A stretch of 64,000 bases of DNA, taken from positions 310,001-374,000 of the forward strand of contig NZ_CP031395.1 in the NCBI RefSeq assembly GCF_004328645.1. The letters are read 5' to 3'. Within the stretch, counting starts at the first letter, position 1; the number at the start of each line of letters is the position of its first letter. Below the pieces are notes generated by a model. It did not search any database and was not told where the DNA came from. It saw only the letters and a list, made by a program, of their open reading frames with translations. Source of the stretch: Hylemonella gracilis. GTDB lineage: Bacteria; Pseudomonadota; Gammaproteobacteria; Burkholderiales; Burkholderiaceae_C. Positions 1 to 9,351 of the stretch are shown here, one piece after another. The translations under genes and the position numbers were made by a program.

Positions 1-109
1 AACGCAGAAAGCGCGGCAGGTGGTAGCCCTGCCCCCGCACACCAATGGCGGCACGGTAGAAGAGGGCGGTGTCACCCGAGGCGAGGGGATGGAAGGGATC
101 GGCGCTCAT
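1..109 (-). CDS. Hypothetical protein, N-terminal 36 residues only (possible DUF2628-like)
   Basis: An open frame runs off the left edge of the window. It starts at an ATG at 109-107 and reads MSADPFHPLASGDTALFYRA and then a Gly/Tyr/Pro-rich stretch ending in PRFLR. The phrase FYRAAIG...YHLPRF resembles the start of small DUF2628-type membrane proteins. This is recalled from memory and the diagnostic tryptophan-rich and RKMY parts lie outside the window. It is on the same strand as recG and downstream of it, separated by a recG terminator-like hairpin. The function is not known. Confidence 0.4.
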   Translation of the reverse strand, partial: MSADPFHPLASGDTALFYRAAIGVRGQGYHLPRFLR

Positions 110-224
110 GAGGGCAAAGGGCGGGGAAAAATCCGTGGCCGCTCCGGGCGACGGACCGGGCACGGCGGCGCGCGCCAAGTCTAAATCAGCTCGCCGCGCT
201 CAGGTATCTTTTTGCCCCTGGGTC

Positions 225-244
225 AAAAGGGCTGCGCACAGCCC
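225..244 (-). terminator. Intrinsic terminator after recG
   Basis: Read on the minus strand, GGGCTG-TGCG-CAGCCC forms a 6-bp stem with a 4-base loop, followed at once by TTTT. It lies about 23 bases past the recG stop codon, where a terminator would be expected. Confidence 0.6.
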
Positions 245-267
245 CGCACGCCGTGCCTGCGCCCGGC

Positions 268-2469
268 TCAGGCCTTCAGGTAGTCCACCCGCCCGCCCAG
301 CCAGCGCGCCACGTGGCGCTCGGCCAGGGCCGGATGCTGCGCCAGCATCAGCGCGGCGGTCTGCCGCGCCCAGTCCAGCACCTCGCCGTCGGTGGCGAGG
401 TCGGCAAAGCGCAGCAGGGCCGCGCCGGACTGGCGCGCGCCCAGGAATTCTCCCGGACCGCGGATTTCCAGGTCACGCCGCGCGATCTCGAATCCGTCGT
501 TGGTCTCGGCCATGGCCTTGAGGCGCTCGCGCGCGGTCTGGCCCAGGCGCGGCGCGTCCCCGGTCGAGTACAACAGCACGCAGGCCGAGGCTTGCGCCCC
601 GCGCCCCACCCGCCCGCGCAGCTGGTGCAGTTGCGACAGGCCAAAGCGCTCCGCGTGCTCGATCACCATCAAGGTCGCATTGGGCACGTCCACGCCCACC
701 TCGATCACCGTGGTGCTGACCAGCAGGCCCATGCGCCCGGCCACGAACTCGGCCATCACGGCCTGCTTCTCGGCGGCCGGCAGGCGCGAATGCAGCAGGC
801 CGACCTGGATACTGCATTCGCCGCCACGCGGCGCAGCATGGGCGCCATGATTCAAGGCCGCGGTCAGCTCGGCGTGCGTGGCCGTGGCATTCGTCAGGTC
901 CACCGCCTCGCTTTCCTCGATCAAGGGACAGACCCAGTAGACCTGCCGTCCGTCGGCCAGTTGGGCGCGGATGCGGTCGATCAGTTCCGGGCGCCGCTGC
1001 TCCGAGATCACGCGGGTCACGATGGGGCTGCGCCCCGGCGGCAGTTCGTCCAGCGTGGACACGTCGAGGTCAGCGTAATAGCTCATGGCCAGGGTGCGCG
1101 GAATGGGCGTGGCCGTCATCATCAGCATATGCGGTTCAACGGGCCCCCACGCTGCGCCGCTGCGCGGGTCGCTGCCTTCCATCACCTTCTCGCGCAGGGC
1201 CAGTCTCTGCGCCACGCCGAAGCGATGCTGCTCGTCCACGATGGCCAGGCCCAGCCGGTGGAAATGCACCTTGTCCTGGATCACCGCGTGCGTGCCGACG
1301 ATGAGCTGGGCCTGGCCGCTGTCGATCGCTTCCAGCGTCTCGCGCCGCTCCCGGGTCTTCTGCCCACCCGCGAGCCAGGCCACCCGCACGCCCAGCGGCG
1401 CCAGCCAGTCCACCAGTTTCTTGACGTGCTGGCTGGCCAGGATTTCGGTGGGCGCCATCAGCACGCACTGGTAGCCGGCATCGATGCACACGGCGGCGGC
1501 CAGCGCGGCCACCACGGTCTTGCCGCTGCCCACGTCGCCCTGCAAGAGCCGGTGCATGGGCGAGGGCCGGGCCAGGTCTTGCGCGATTTCCTCGCTCACG
1601 CGGCGCTGCGCCGCCGTGAGCGCGAAGGGCAGCACGGCCAGCAGTTTTTCATGAAGCCCCTCGGTCTCGCCGCCGGGCCGCCCCAAGGCGAGGGCCGGCG
1701 CGCGCCGCTGAGCCTGCGCCTGCCGCGCCTGCAGCTGCGACAGCTGCTGGGCCAGCAACTCCTCGGCTTTCAGACGCAACCAGGCCGGGTGGCTGCGGTC
1801 CTGCAAGGCGGCCAGCGAAACTTCGGGGCCGGGGTGATGCAGGTAGTCCAGCGCGGCGTGCAAGGACCAGTCAGCGAGCACCCGTGCCCCACCAGGCCAG
1901 GATTGCAGGGCCTGCGGCGGCAGAGTTTCATCCAGCACCAGTTTGTCCAGCGCACGGCCCACGGCCTTGCGCAGATAGGCCTGCGGCAGGCCGGCCGTGG
2001 TCGGGTACACGGGTGTCAGCGCCTGGGCCAGCGGCGCGCCGGCCTGCACGGCCTTGCATTCAGGGTGCACCATCTCGCGCCCCAAAAAACCCCCGCGCAC
2101 TTCACCCCGCACCCGCACGCGCTGGCCCACGGCCAACAACTTCTGTTGAGAAGGGTAAAAGTTCAGAAAGCGCAGCAACAGCGTGTGCCCGGCGGCGTCC
2201 TCGATGCGCACGATCAACTGACGACGCGCGCGCACCTCAACCCGGTTCTCACGCACCACGCCCTCGATCTGGGCCAGGTCCCCGTCGCGCAACTCGGCGA
2301 TGGCCATCAGCCGCGTCTCGTCCTCGTAGCGCAAAGGCAGGTGCAGGGCCAGGTCCATGTCGCTGTCCAGGCCCAGGCGGCGCATGGCCTTCTGCGGCGC
2401 GCTCAGCGGCTTGTCGGCCTTGTCCTGTCGGACCTGCATCTTGTCGACATGTTCGCGTACGGCGGGCAT
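268..2469 (-). CDS. recG: ATP-dependent DNA helicase RecG
   Basis: RecG is the superfamily 2 helicase that remodels stalled replication forks and branch-migrates Holliday junctions. The protein shows the Walker A motif GDVGSGKT, the Walker B variant VDEQHRFG (DEQH box), motif III TATPIPRT and the RecG-typical RGRVGRG motif VI. The N-terminal wedge domain begins near LGLDSDMDLALHLPLRYEDET. The open frame extends upstream to 2664, but the extra residues are low-complexity and overlap the start region of the divergent gene. ATGs at 2505, 2478, 2469 and 2439 are all possible and none has a convincing Shine-Dalgarno sequence. The 2469 start gives 733 residues, close to the usual 690-730. The product is certain; the start is not. 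Confidence 0.93.
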   Translation of the reverse strand: MPAVREHVDKMQVRQDKADKPLSAPQKAMRRLGLDSDMDLALHLPLRYEDETRLMAIAELRDGDLAQIEGVVRENRVEVRARRQLIVRIEDAAGHTLLLRFLNFYPSQQKLLAVGQRVRVRGEVRGGFLGREMVHPECKAVQAGAPLAQALTPVYPTTAGLPQAYLRKAVGRALDKLVLDETLPPQALQSWPGGARVLADWSLHAALDYLHHPGPEVSLAALQDRSHPAWLRLKAEELLAQQLSQLQARQAQAQRRAPALALGRPGGETEGLHEKLLAVLPFALTAAQRRVSEEIAQDLARPSPMHRLLQGDVGSGKTVVAALAAAVCIDAGYQCVLMAPTEILASQHVKKLVDWLAPLGVRVAWLAGGQKTRERRETLEAIDSGQAQLIVGTHAVIQDKVHFHRLGLAIVDEQHRFGVAQRLALREKVMEGSDPRSGAAWGPVEPHMLMMTATPIPRTLAMSYYADLDVSTLDELPPGRSPIVTRVISEQRRPELIDRIRAQLADGRQVYWVCPLIEESEAVDLTNATATHAELTAALNHGAHAAPRGGECSIQVGLLHSRLPAAEKQAVMAEFVAGRMGLLVSTTVIEVGVDVPNATLMVIEHAERFGLSQLHQLRGRVGRGAQASACVLLYSTGDAPRLGQTARERLKAMAETNDGFEIARRDLEIRGPGEFLGARQSGAALLRFADLATDGEVLDWARQTAALMLAQHPALAERHVARWLGGRVDYLKA

Positions 2470-2572
2470 GGACGGCATTGTGGCCCAGACCCACCGGTCC
2501 GGCATGGACGTGGCCACGGGTCGCGGTACGGGTCTCGATATGTAACCGGCACAGCTCTTGCGTAGTGCCCAG

Positions 2573-2591
2573 CGTGGGGCCCAGCCCCACG
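2573..2591. other. Perfect 8-bp hairpin in the recG/cache-cheW divergent region
   Basis: CGTGGGGC-CCA-GCCCCACG is a perfect inverted repeat between the divergent starts of recG and the Cache-CheW gene. No T-run follows on either strand, so it is not a normal terminator. It would sit in the 5' untranslated RNA of one or both genes, or could be a protein-binding site. Its role is unknown. Confidence 0.35.
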
Positions 2592-2656
2592 CGCAGACTC
2601 CACAACTAGAAGCGTTTCCTGCCGCAGGGAGGGAACGAACCAGTGAAGAAATCAAG

Positions 2657-5398
2657 ATGGACAAAAAGAAGACAAAGCTGCAAACGGATACGTACCTGCC
2701 CTATATGCGTGACGTGGCGCGCTGTGAGCAATCGCTGCGCGAGCTCAACCAGATGTGGCGCATGATCGAGTCCTCCGCCAAGATGAACTGCCCGCGCGAG
2801 GCGCAGACCATCCTGCCCATCATGGCCGCCACGCGCGCGGGTTTCGGCCGGCTCGAGCAGGAACTGGTGGACAGCCTGGCCGGCGAGAAAGTGGCCAATG
2901 TGCTGGCCGCCATTGGCGCCAAGGCGCATTACGTGATCGACATCATGGTGCGCAACCTCTACGAACGCACCGCCGACGTGGGTTTTCTCGCGACCGACCG
3001 CGAGCTCTGCGCCTTCGTCGCGTCGGCCCAGCAGGCCACGCAGGGCCCCGACGAGGATGCCATCGACGCCATCCGCGCGCGCCTCTTCGCTTACCGCAGC
3101 AAGTACACGGTCTACGACGAGATCATGCTGCTCGACCTGCAAGGCAATGTGCTGGTGCAGCTGGACCCGGAGTCGCCCGTCGAAGGCAGCAGCGACGCAC
3201 TGATCGCCCAAACCCTGGACAGCGACAATTTCGTCGAGACCTTCCGCGCCAGCGACCTGCGCCCCGGCAAGGCGCAGGCCCTCATTTATTCACGCCGCAT
3301 GCACCACCCTGACACGGACGCCGTGGTCGGCCTGCTGTGCCTGTGCTTCGACTTCGAGAACGAGATGCGCGGCATCTTCCGCTCGCACCGCGATCCGGAA
3401 GGCCGCTCCAACATGCTGCTGCTCGATGGCGAGGCCCGCGTGATCGCCAGCGCGGACGAGCACTGGATCGGCCCCGGCACCACCGTGCCCGTCAACCTCG
3501 ATGGCACGCCGCAGCTGCAGATCCACGAGGGCCGTGAATACCTGATCCGCACCTTCCATGCCGAGGGTTACCAGGGCTATATGGGCCCGACGGGTTGGCG
3601 CGGGCAACTGATGATTCCGGTGGACCTGGCTTTCTCGGGCGGCACGCGCAGCACCTTGTCGTCGCTGGCCCCGGCGCAGGCCGCCGGCCTGCTGCAGCAC
3701 GCGCGCAACTTCAGCCCGCCGCTGCACGAAATCATCACCGCCACCGAAACGATCCGCCGCGTGGTCTGGAACGGCCAGGTCATCACCGCCGACCAGCAAG
3801 ACATCTTCGTGGACGACGGCGCGCCGAAGCGGCGCCGATCCGATGCCAACGGCGGCGAGCAGAAGGAAAAGCTCAAGACCATCCTCGACCAGATCAGCGA
3901 GACCGGCTCGCGCAGCAACGCCCTGTTCTCGCAGTCCATCAGCGACCTCTACGAAACCGTGCTCGAAACCAAGCAGCAGGACGGTGAGTTCCTTTCCCAA
4001 CTGCTGGTGGACCTGCTGGACCGCAACCTCTACGAACGCGCCGACGACTGCCGCTGGTGGGCTCTGACGGCCGAGCTGCGCACCGCGCTGGCCGAGCCCG
4101 TGGTCGCGCCGGAGGAAGCGCGCAAGCTGCAGGACATCCTCGGCTACATCCACGGCCTGTACACGGTCTATACCCAGCTCTTTGTCTACGACCGCAGCGG
4201 CACCGTGATCGCGCGCTCGCGCCGCAGCGGCGAGACGGCGCAGGCGGGCGACGAGGCCATCGACGCGGCCACGCTGGCGCGCGTGCGCGGCCTGGCCGAT
4301 GACCAGGCCTACCACGTCAGCGCCTTCGAGCCCACGCCCTTTTATGGCGGCAAGCCCACCTACATTTACCACGCGGCCGTGCGCGCGCCCGGGGGTGAGG
4401 TCGTCGGCGGTATCGGCATCGTCTTCGACGCCGCCACCGAGTTCGAAGCCATGTTGCGCAGCGGCCTGGCCCAGCGCCAGGGCACGGGCTACTTCACCAA
4501 CCGCGCCGGACGCATCATCGCCAGCACCGACGCCACGCACCCGGTAGGCACGCACCTGCAAGACGCGTCCATGCTGGCGCTGCTGCGCGAGCTGCCCAAG
4601 GGCAGCAGCGTCTCGCGCATCGTCGAGCATGACGGGCACTACGCCGTCATGGGTTGCGCCGCCGGCCAGGGCTACCGCGAGTTCAAGGTCAGCGACGGGT
4701 ACGAGGAAGACGTACTCTCCGTGGTCTTGCAGCCCCTGGGCGCCGTGCAGCGCAACGAGCGCACGCAACGCCTTGACCAGGCCATCGAGGAAAGCGGCTA
4801 CGGCGGCGACGGCCGCCAGCGCAAGACCTACGCCACCTTCCACTGCGGCGGCGACCTGCTGGCCCTGCCCGCCGTGCACGTGCTGGAGGCCCTGCCCGCC
4901 AGCGCGCTGTCGGCGCGCATGGGCAACGGTGGCCCCGCCGCGGGTTCGGCTGCGGGTTCGGGCGCGCCAAGCCGGGCCACGCAAGGCCAGAAATACCAAG
5001 GCCGCATCGGCATGCTGGCACCGCAAGGCAATGACCGAATCGGCCACTTCGTCTGGGTGTTCGACCTGGCCTGGCTGCTGCACGAGCGGCGCGGCACGCT
5101 GGACGACAACAGCCAGATCATCATCGTGCGCCACGGCATGCACACGGCCGGCCTGCTGGTCGATGGCCTGCACGCCGTGCCCGAGTTCGGTGACGAGCAG
5201 CTCATGCCTTCACCCTTCGGCGCGGAGCAGCAGCTCATGAGCCACTTCATCCGCGCCAACGGCGGCAACCTGCTGATCCAGTTGCTGGACCCGGCCGCCC
5301 TGCTGGCGCGCGTGACGGGCGGCACGGCCGAGGCACCGACGAACCGCGCGGACGCGGCCAATCTCGCCGCGCCCAGCGCCCTCGCGCGAGCGGCTTGA
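2657..5398 (+). CDS. Soluble Cache-Cache-CheW chemotaxis-type protein
   Basis: This is a 913-residue protein. The C-terminal ~160 residues (from YATFHCGGDLLALPAVHVLE) look like a CheW coupling domain, including the buried-core segments GMLAPQGNDRIGHFVWVFDL and IIIVRHGMHTAGLLVDGL. The N-terminal two thirds contain two related halves. Each has the phrase RNLYERxxD and then a Cache-like alpha/beta region (EIMLLDLQGNVLVQLD; QLFVYDRSGTVIARS). No signal peptide or membrane helix is evident, so this would be a cytoplasmic ligand- or stress-sensing CheW. The chosen ATG follows the purine-rich stretch GAAGAAATCAAG. A longer frame begins at 2558 but reads through low-complexity sequence. Divergent from recG. 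I am confident of the CheW part and less so of exact Cache boundaries. Confidence 0.85.
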   Translation: MDKKKTKLQTDTYLPYMRDVARCEQSLRELNQMWRMIESSAKMNCPREAQTILPIMAATRAGFGRLEQELVDSLAGEKVANVLAAIGAKAHYVIDIMVRNLYERTADVGFLATDRELCAFVASAQQATQGPDEDAIDAIRARLFAYRSKYTVYDEIMLLDLQGNVLVQLDPESPVEGSSDALIAQTLDSDNFVETFRASDLRPGKAQALIYSRRMHHPDTDAVVGLLCLCFDFENEMRGIFRSHRDPEGRSNMLLLDGEARVIASADEHWIGPGTTVPVNLDGTPQLQIHEGREYLIRTFHAEGYQGYMGPTGWRGQLMIPVDLAFSGGTRSTLSSLAPAQAAGLLQHARNFSPPLHEIITATETIRRVVWNGQVITADQQDIFVDDGAPKRRRSDANGGEQKEKLKTILDQISETGSRSNALFSQSISDLYETVLETKQQDGEFLSQLLVDLLDRNLYERADDCRWWALTAELRTALAEPVVAPEEARKLQDILGYIHGLYTVYTQLFVYDRSGTVIARSRRSGETAQAGDEAIDAATLARVRGLADDQAYHVSAFEPTPFYGGKPTYIYHAAVRAPGGEVVGGIGIVFDAATEFEAMLRSGLAQRQGTGYFTNRAGRIIASTDATHPVGTHLQDASMLALLRELPKGSSVSRIVEHDGHYAVMGCAAGQGYREFKVSDGYEEDVLSVVLQPLGAVQRNERTQRLDQAIEESGYGGDGRQRKTYATFHCGGDLLALPAVHVLEALPASALSARMGNGGPAAGSAAGSGAPSRATQGQKYQGRIGMLAPQGNDRIGHFVWVFDLAWLLHERRGTLDDNSQIIIVRHGMHTAGLLVDGLHAVPEFGDEQLMPSPFGAEQQLMSHFIRANGGNLLIQLLDPAALLARVTGGTAEAPTNRADAANLAAPSALARAA

Positions 5399-5499
5399 GT
5401 GGCGTGAACGGCCACGGAGGGAGACTTGCGCGCGGGAGCGGATGAGACAATCGGGGCCTCTTGATCAACTTGGAACGGGCCCGTCCGGCCCTCAAGCCC

Positions 5500-6642
5500 A
5501 TGCCACATTCCGCCGCCTCCGGCGCGCCCCGGCCTACCGCCCCGGCCCGCGTCCACACCCTGAGCGATTTCGACTTCGCTCTGCCCCCTGAACTCATCGC
5601 CCAGCACCCCGCGCCCGAGCGCAGCGCCTCGCGTCTGCTCGATGGCCGCGACAGCCGGCCCAGCGCGCAACCGGTGGACCGCATCTTCCGTGAACTGCCC
5701 GCGTTGCTGCAGCCCGGCGACCTGCTGGTCTTCAACGACACCAAGGTAGTCAAGGCCCGCTTGTTTGGCCATAAACCGGCTCCCCCCCGAGGCACCAGCT
5801 CACCCGTCGGCGGCAAGCTGGAATTGCTGATCGAGCGCGTGCTGACGGGCCACGAGGTCGTGGCCCACATGAAGGTCAGCAAGAAGCCAGCCGCGGGCAC
5901 CGTCCTGCAGATGACGGGCGGCTACACCGCCACACTGTTGGGCCGCTGGCCCGACGAAGACGGGCAACTGTTCCGCCTGCGCTTCAGCGACGAGCCCCAC
6001 CGGATGATGGAGCGGCACGGTCATGTGCCGCTGCCACCGTACATCGAACGTCACCTCGACCGGGGTGACGAGTTAGACCACGGCGACAGCGCCGAAGACC
6101 TGGCACGTTACCAGACCGTCTTCGCCGCCAAACCCGGCGCCGCTGCCGCGCCCACCGCCGCCCTGCATTTCGACGATGGCGTGCTGGGCGCGCTCGACGC
6201 GCGCGGCGTGCGGCGCGCCAACGTCACCCTGCACGTGGGCGCCGGCACCTTCTCACCCGTCAAGACCGAGAACCTGGCCGAACACCGCATGCACCGCGAG
6301 TGGTACGAGGTGCCCGCCGCCACGCAGCAAGCCATCGCAGAGACCAAGGCCCGCGGCGGCCGCATCGTCGCCGTGGGCACCACCACCATCCGCACGCTGG
6401 AATCCTGGGCAAAAACAGGACAGACCAGCGGCGACACCGAGATCTTCATCACCCCCGGCTTTGACTTCGAAGTGGCGGACCTGCTGATCACCAACTTCCA
6501 CCTGCCCAAATCCACCCTGATGATGCTGGTCAGCGCGTTCGCGGGTTACGAGCACATCATGGCGCTGTACCGGCATGCGATCGCGCAGCGGTATCGGTTT
6601 TTCAGTTATGGGGACGCAATGGTGTTGGAACGAACAGAATGA
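5500..6642 (+). CDS. queA: S-adenosylmethionine:tRNA ribosyltransferase-isomerase QueA
   Basis: QueA transfers and isomerises the ribosyl group of SAM onto 7-aminomethyl-7-deazaguanine in tRNA to make epoxyqueuosine. Family hallmarks are visible: [14 protein letters not shown] near the N-terminus, [52 protein letters not shown] and [20 protein letters not shown]. The protein is 380 residues from this ATG, slightly long because of an insert around residues 90-103 ([11 protein letters not shown]) between ARLFG and GKLELL. An in-frame TTG lies 39 bases upstream at 5461, but the ATG fits the family better. It follows the Cache-CheW gene after 101 bases. The next queuosine gene, tgt, is 16 kb away. 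Confidence 0.95.
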   Translation: MPHSAASGAPRPTAPARVHTLSDFDFALPPELIAQHPAPERSASRLLDGRDSRPSAQPVDRIFRELPALLQPGDLLVFNDTKVVKARLFGHKPAPPRGTSSPVGGKLELLIERVLTGHEVVAHMKVSKKPAAGTVLQMTGGYTATLLGRWPDEDGQLFRLRFSDEPHRMMERHGHVPLPPYIERHLDRGDELDHGDSAEDLARYQTVFAAKPGAAAAPTAALHFDDGVLGALDARGVRRANVTLHVGAGTFSPVKTENLAEHRMHREWYEVPAATQQAIAETKARGGRIVAVGTTTIRTLESWAKTGQTSGDTEIFITPGFDFEVADLLITNFHLPKSTLMMLVSAFAGYEHIMALYRHAIAQRYRFFSYGDAMVLERTE

Positions 6643-6679
6643 CCGCGCATACGTCACCATGCGGTGCGGCACCAAGGTT

Positions 6680-7339
6680 TCAGGAAGACTTCATACTGGG
6701 AAATACCGGAAGTTTCATGCGCTCAAGTACCGATGCAATGCTCTCGAGCATTTGCGCAAATGATGACCTTGACGCAATCCGCGCATGAAAACCAGCAAGG
6801 TTGGAGTACGGTGACAGATCGAACTTGAAATAGGGCTCCCATCCGATCATCACGAACAGGTAGGCATCCGCCACGGTGAAGGTCTCGCCGGTCAGATACG
6901 ACCGATGCGCCAACTGTTCATCGACGTAAGTCAATCTGCGCTTGAGGTTTTGCCTGTGGATCTCTTTCGCAGTCTCCGGCATGTGCGGATGGAACAGGGG
7001 ACCGATCGTTTTGTGCACATCGGAGCCCACGTAGCTCAACCACTCCATCACCCGGTAATGTGCCAAGCTGCCTGCTTTCGGCTGCAGCCCGGCGTCCGGC
7101 TTCAAGTTGGCGATGTATTGCAGGATGACCCCGATCTCCGTCAGCAATTCACCTGAGTCGAGCCTCAGCGCGGGGACGGCATTCTTGGGATTCACACTCG
7201 CGTAGATCTGTCCATCGTCCACCAAGGCGTGCGGTTGCGCGTAGATATCAACGAACTTGATTTCATGAGGAAGGCCAAGCTCGATCAATATCATGTGCGC
7301 TGCGCAAGAGCAGGCGAGCGGGGAGGTATAAAGAATCAT
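6680..7339 (-). CDS. Glutathione S-transferase, Beta/GstA-like
   Basis: This is a 219-residue GST with an N-terminal thioredoxin-fold domain (MILYTSPLACSCAAHM, NPKNAVPALRLDSGELLTE with the cis-Pro and Glu/Ser glutathione site) and an all-helical C-terminal domain (YLTGETFTVADAYLF, the N-capping box motif). The N-terminal SxxACS pattern fits Beta-class bacterial enzymes that conjugate or reduce with glutathione. It is divergent from the AraC-type regulator across a 154-bp gap, so the regulator may control it. The DNA is clearly poorer in G+C than the flanking queA and SDR genes, which suggests horizontal acquisition of the pair. Confidence 0.9.
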   Translation of the reverse strand: MILYTSPLACSCAAHMILIELGLPHEIKFVDIYAQPHALVDDGQIYASVNPKNAVPALRLDSGELLTEIGVILQYIANLKPDAGLQPKAGSLAHYRVMEWLSYVGSDVHKTIGPLFHPHMPETAKEIHRQNLKRRLTYVDEQLAHRSYLTGETFTVADAYLFVMIGWEPYFKFDLSPYSNLAGFHARIASRSSFAQMLESIASVLERMKLPVFPSMKSS

Positions 7340-7493
7340 CCAGTCTTCTCCGACTTCGTTGTTGAAAGGTCGGACCTAGCGTAGATGCAGACTTCTGAAC
7401 CCGCTGTGCCGATTCGAGCAATTGATGTGCCGTCCCGATCAAAATCCCTGCAGCACGCACATTGATCGTCCGCCCCCCCATTGAAGCCCCCGC

Positions 7494-8327
7494 ATGAATG
7501 AGTCAACTCGAATCCAACGGAAAGTCTGGTCGAGGCAGGACATCGGTTTGACGGCATCGGTTCTTCAGCAGAACGATCTTCTCGTTCACACCTTCGTCAC
7601 CGATCACCCCTCTCTTATTCTGCTGCGGCGGGGCCGAAAAACCGTCAAGGCTGGAGGCAAGACCGTGGTCCTGTCGCCAGGCGATGCCGTGGCCATCGCA
7701 CCGGGCACGACCTGTGATGTCCAGAACGAGACCGAACGAGGACAGTTTGAGTCCACCTGGATCGTTTGCGCGGCCCCGATCATTTCCACGATGGCGCGCG
7801 CTTTCCCGCATCACTCGAAACTGAAAGACATCGCCGTGTTCAAGGAATTGGGGTGCGAGTTCCTGCAGTCATTCGAGCGTGCCTGCCTGGCCATCACTTC
7901 GCCCGATCTCTTGCCCCAGGTGGTTGCCGAGCATCGCATGCAAGAGTTGCTGTCTTGGCTGGCTCACTCCGGATGGATATTGAATCCAGAACCCCCTTCC
8001 GATTTGCAAGCAAAAATCCGGCGCTTGATCAGCGCCGCACCGGAGCAAGCCTGGGTCTCCAAGGATCTGGCTCAGGCCCTTGCAATGAGCGAAGCAACCT
8101 TTCGACGCCGACTCGCGACTCTGGGGCAGTCTTTCAACAGCATCCTGATCGATGTCCGGATGACCACCGCCTTGACGCTCTTGCAAGTCACCGATCACGC
8201 GATTTCGGACATCGCCTATCAGGTCGGCTACGAATCAGCCTCACGCTTCTCGGCGCGATTTAAAAAGCGGTTCGGCTTCTCACCGACGGTTGTTCGAGGC
8301 GCACCCTCACCACGCGACGCTGCTTAG
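7494..8327 (+). CDS. AraC-family transcriptional regulator
   Basis: This is a 277-residue protein. The N-terminal half is a cupin-like sensor (LILLRRGRKTV, VLSPGDAVAIAPGT). The C-terminal half is a two-helix-turn-helix AraC domain: WVSKDLAQALAMSEATFRRR for the first HTH, then ISDIAYQVGYESASRFSARF and KKRFGFSPTVVRG for the signature. It resembles the YdeO/GadX-type architecture. It is divergent from the GST gene, so local control is plausible. Base composition matches the GST and not the flanking genes. The effector is unknown. The start codon shown has no strong Shine-Dalgarno sequence. Confidence 0.88.
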   Translation: MNESTRIQRKVWSRQDIGLTASVLQQNDLLVHTFVTDHPSLILLRRGRKTVKAGGKTVVLSPGDAVAIAPGTTCDVQNETERGQFESTWIVCAAPIISTMARAFPHHSKLKDIAVFKELGCEFLQSFERACLAITSPDLLPQVVAEHRMQELLSWLAHSGWILNPEPPSDLQAKIRRLISAAPEQAWVSKDLAQALAMSEATFRRRLATLGQSFNSILIDVRMTTALTLLQVTDHAISDIAYQVGYESASRFSARFKKRFGFSPTVVRGAPSPRDAA

Positions 8328-8356
8328 GCAGGCGTGCGCATGCCTGTTGACCGCCC

Positions 8357-9250
8357 TCAGGCCTTGAAGTAATCCGCCCCCGCCAAATCCCCCATCAACC
8401 CCGCCCCCGTCGGCGCCCACCCCAGCTGCCCCCGCGTCCAGGCGCTCGACGCCGACATGTCCATGGCCGCGAAGCCGGCCAGCCATTTGAAGTGCGTGGG
8501 CGCTTCCTCGCGCGTGAGGCAACGCACCGGCAGGCCCAGACCCTGCCCGATGGCTTCGGCGATCTGCTTGAAGGGCAAGCCTTCTTCCGCCACGGCGTGG
8601 TAGCGCGCCCCGGCTTCACCGCCTTCGACGGCGAGCCGGAACAGGGCGGCGGCATCCAGGCGATGCACGGCGGACCAGCGGTTCTGGCCTTCGCCCACGT
8701 AGGCAGCGAAGCCGGCTTCGCGCGCAAAGCGGATGAGGTACGGAACAAAACCATGGTCACCCGCGCCGTGCGTGGTGGGCGCCAGGCGCACGACCATGGC
8801 GCGCACGCCCAGGCTCAGGAAGCCCATGGCCGTGGCCTCGGACACGCGAGGGAAGGCCTGCGGGTCCACGGGCGGCAGATCAGTCTCGGCGGCCAGTCGG
8901 CCGCGGGCCAGATGGGCCAGGCCGGACGTCACGACCAGGGGCCGGCCCGAGCCCTGCAAGGTTTCGCCCAGGGTCTCGATGGCGCGCCGGTCCAACGCGC
9001 AGTTGTCGGCGAAGCGGGAAAAGTCATGGTTGAAAGCGGTGTGGATCACACCGTCGGCCGCCGCCGCGCCTGAGCGCAGGGCGTCCAGCTCCTCCAAGGT
9101 ACCACGCAAAGGCTCGGCCCCCTGGGCCTTCAGCGCCGCAGCGCCCTCGTCAGACCGCACCAGGCCCAGCACGCGGTGGCCCGCGCCCAGCAGTTCCCGC
9201 ACCACGGCCGAGCCCACGAAACCGCTCGCACCCGTCACAAAAATACGCAT
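8357..9250 (-). CDS. NAD(P)-dependent SDR-family oxidoreductase/epimerase
   Basis: This 297-residue protein begins with the Rossmann motif VTGASGFVGSAVV and has a central VVTSG strand, like extended/atypical short-chain dehydrogenases. The phrase VRLAPTTHGAGDHGFVP is shared with a subgroup often annotated as NAD-dependent epimerase/dehydratase. I do not see the classical YxxxK catalytic pair after the VVTSG strand, so the chemistry may differ or the enzyme may be a binding protein. It is divergent from the MmyB-like regulator at 9352, a common arrangement in which the XRE protein represses its neighbour. The substrate is unknown. Confidence 0.85.
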   Translation of the reverse strand: MRIFVTGASGFVGSAVVRELLGAGHRVLGLVRSDEGAAALKAQGAEPLRGTLEELDALRSGAAAADGVIHTAFNHDFSRFADNCALDRRAIETLGETLQGSGRPLVVTSGLAHLARGRLAAETDLPPVDPQAFPRVSEATAMGFLSLGVRAMVVRLAPTTHGAGDHGFVPYLIRFAREAGFAAYVGEGQNRWSAVHRLDAAALFRLAVEGGEAGARYHAVAEEGLPFKQIAEAIGQGLGLPVRCLTREEAPTHFKWLAGFAAMDMSASSAWTRGQLGWAPTGAGLMGDLAGADYFKA

Positions 9251-9351
9251 CTTTCGCTCCTGTTGAAGAAAACAGGGTGCACTGTCCGCGTTCGGGCCAT
9301 GGGGGTAAAGTCGGGACGTTATCGTAGTATGAAGACTGACAGGATAGGCGC

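Noticed and set aside
253..2565. Long plus-strand open frame (770 codons) opposite recG
   Set aside because: Low-complexity His/Gln/Arg/Gly-rich translation with no domain. It is the typical mirror frame of a high-GC gene; recG on the other strand has all helicase motifs.
5770..5815. Pro-rich insert in QueA as a second copy of the REP-like element seen in mrpA
   Set aside because: Only a short CCCCCCCGAGGC stretch is shared. The flanking palindromes are absent, so the resemblance is probably chance in GC-rich DNA.
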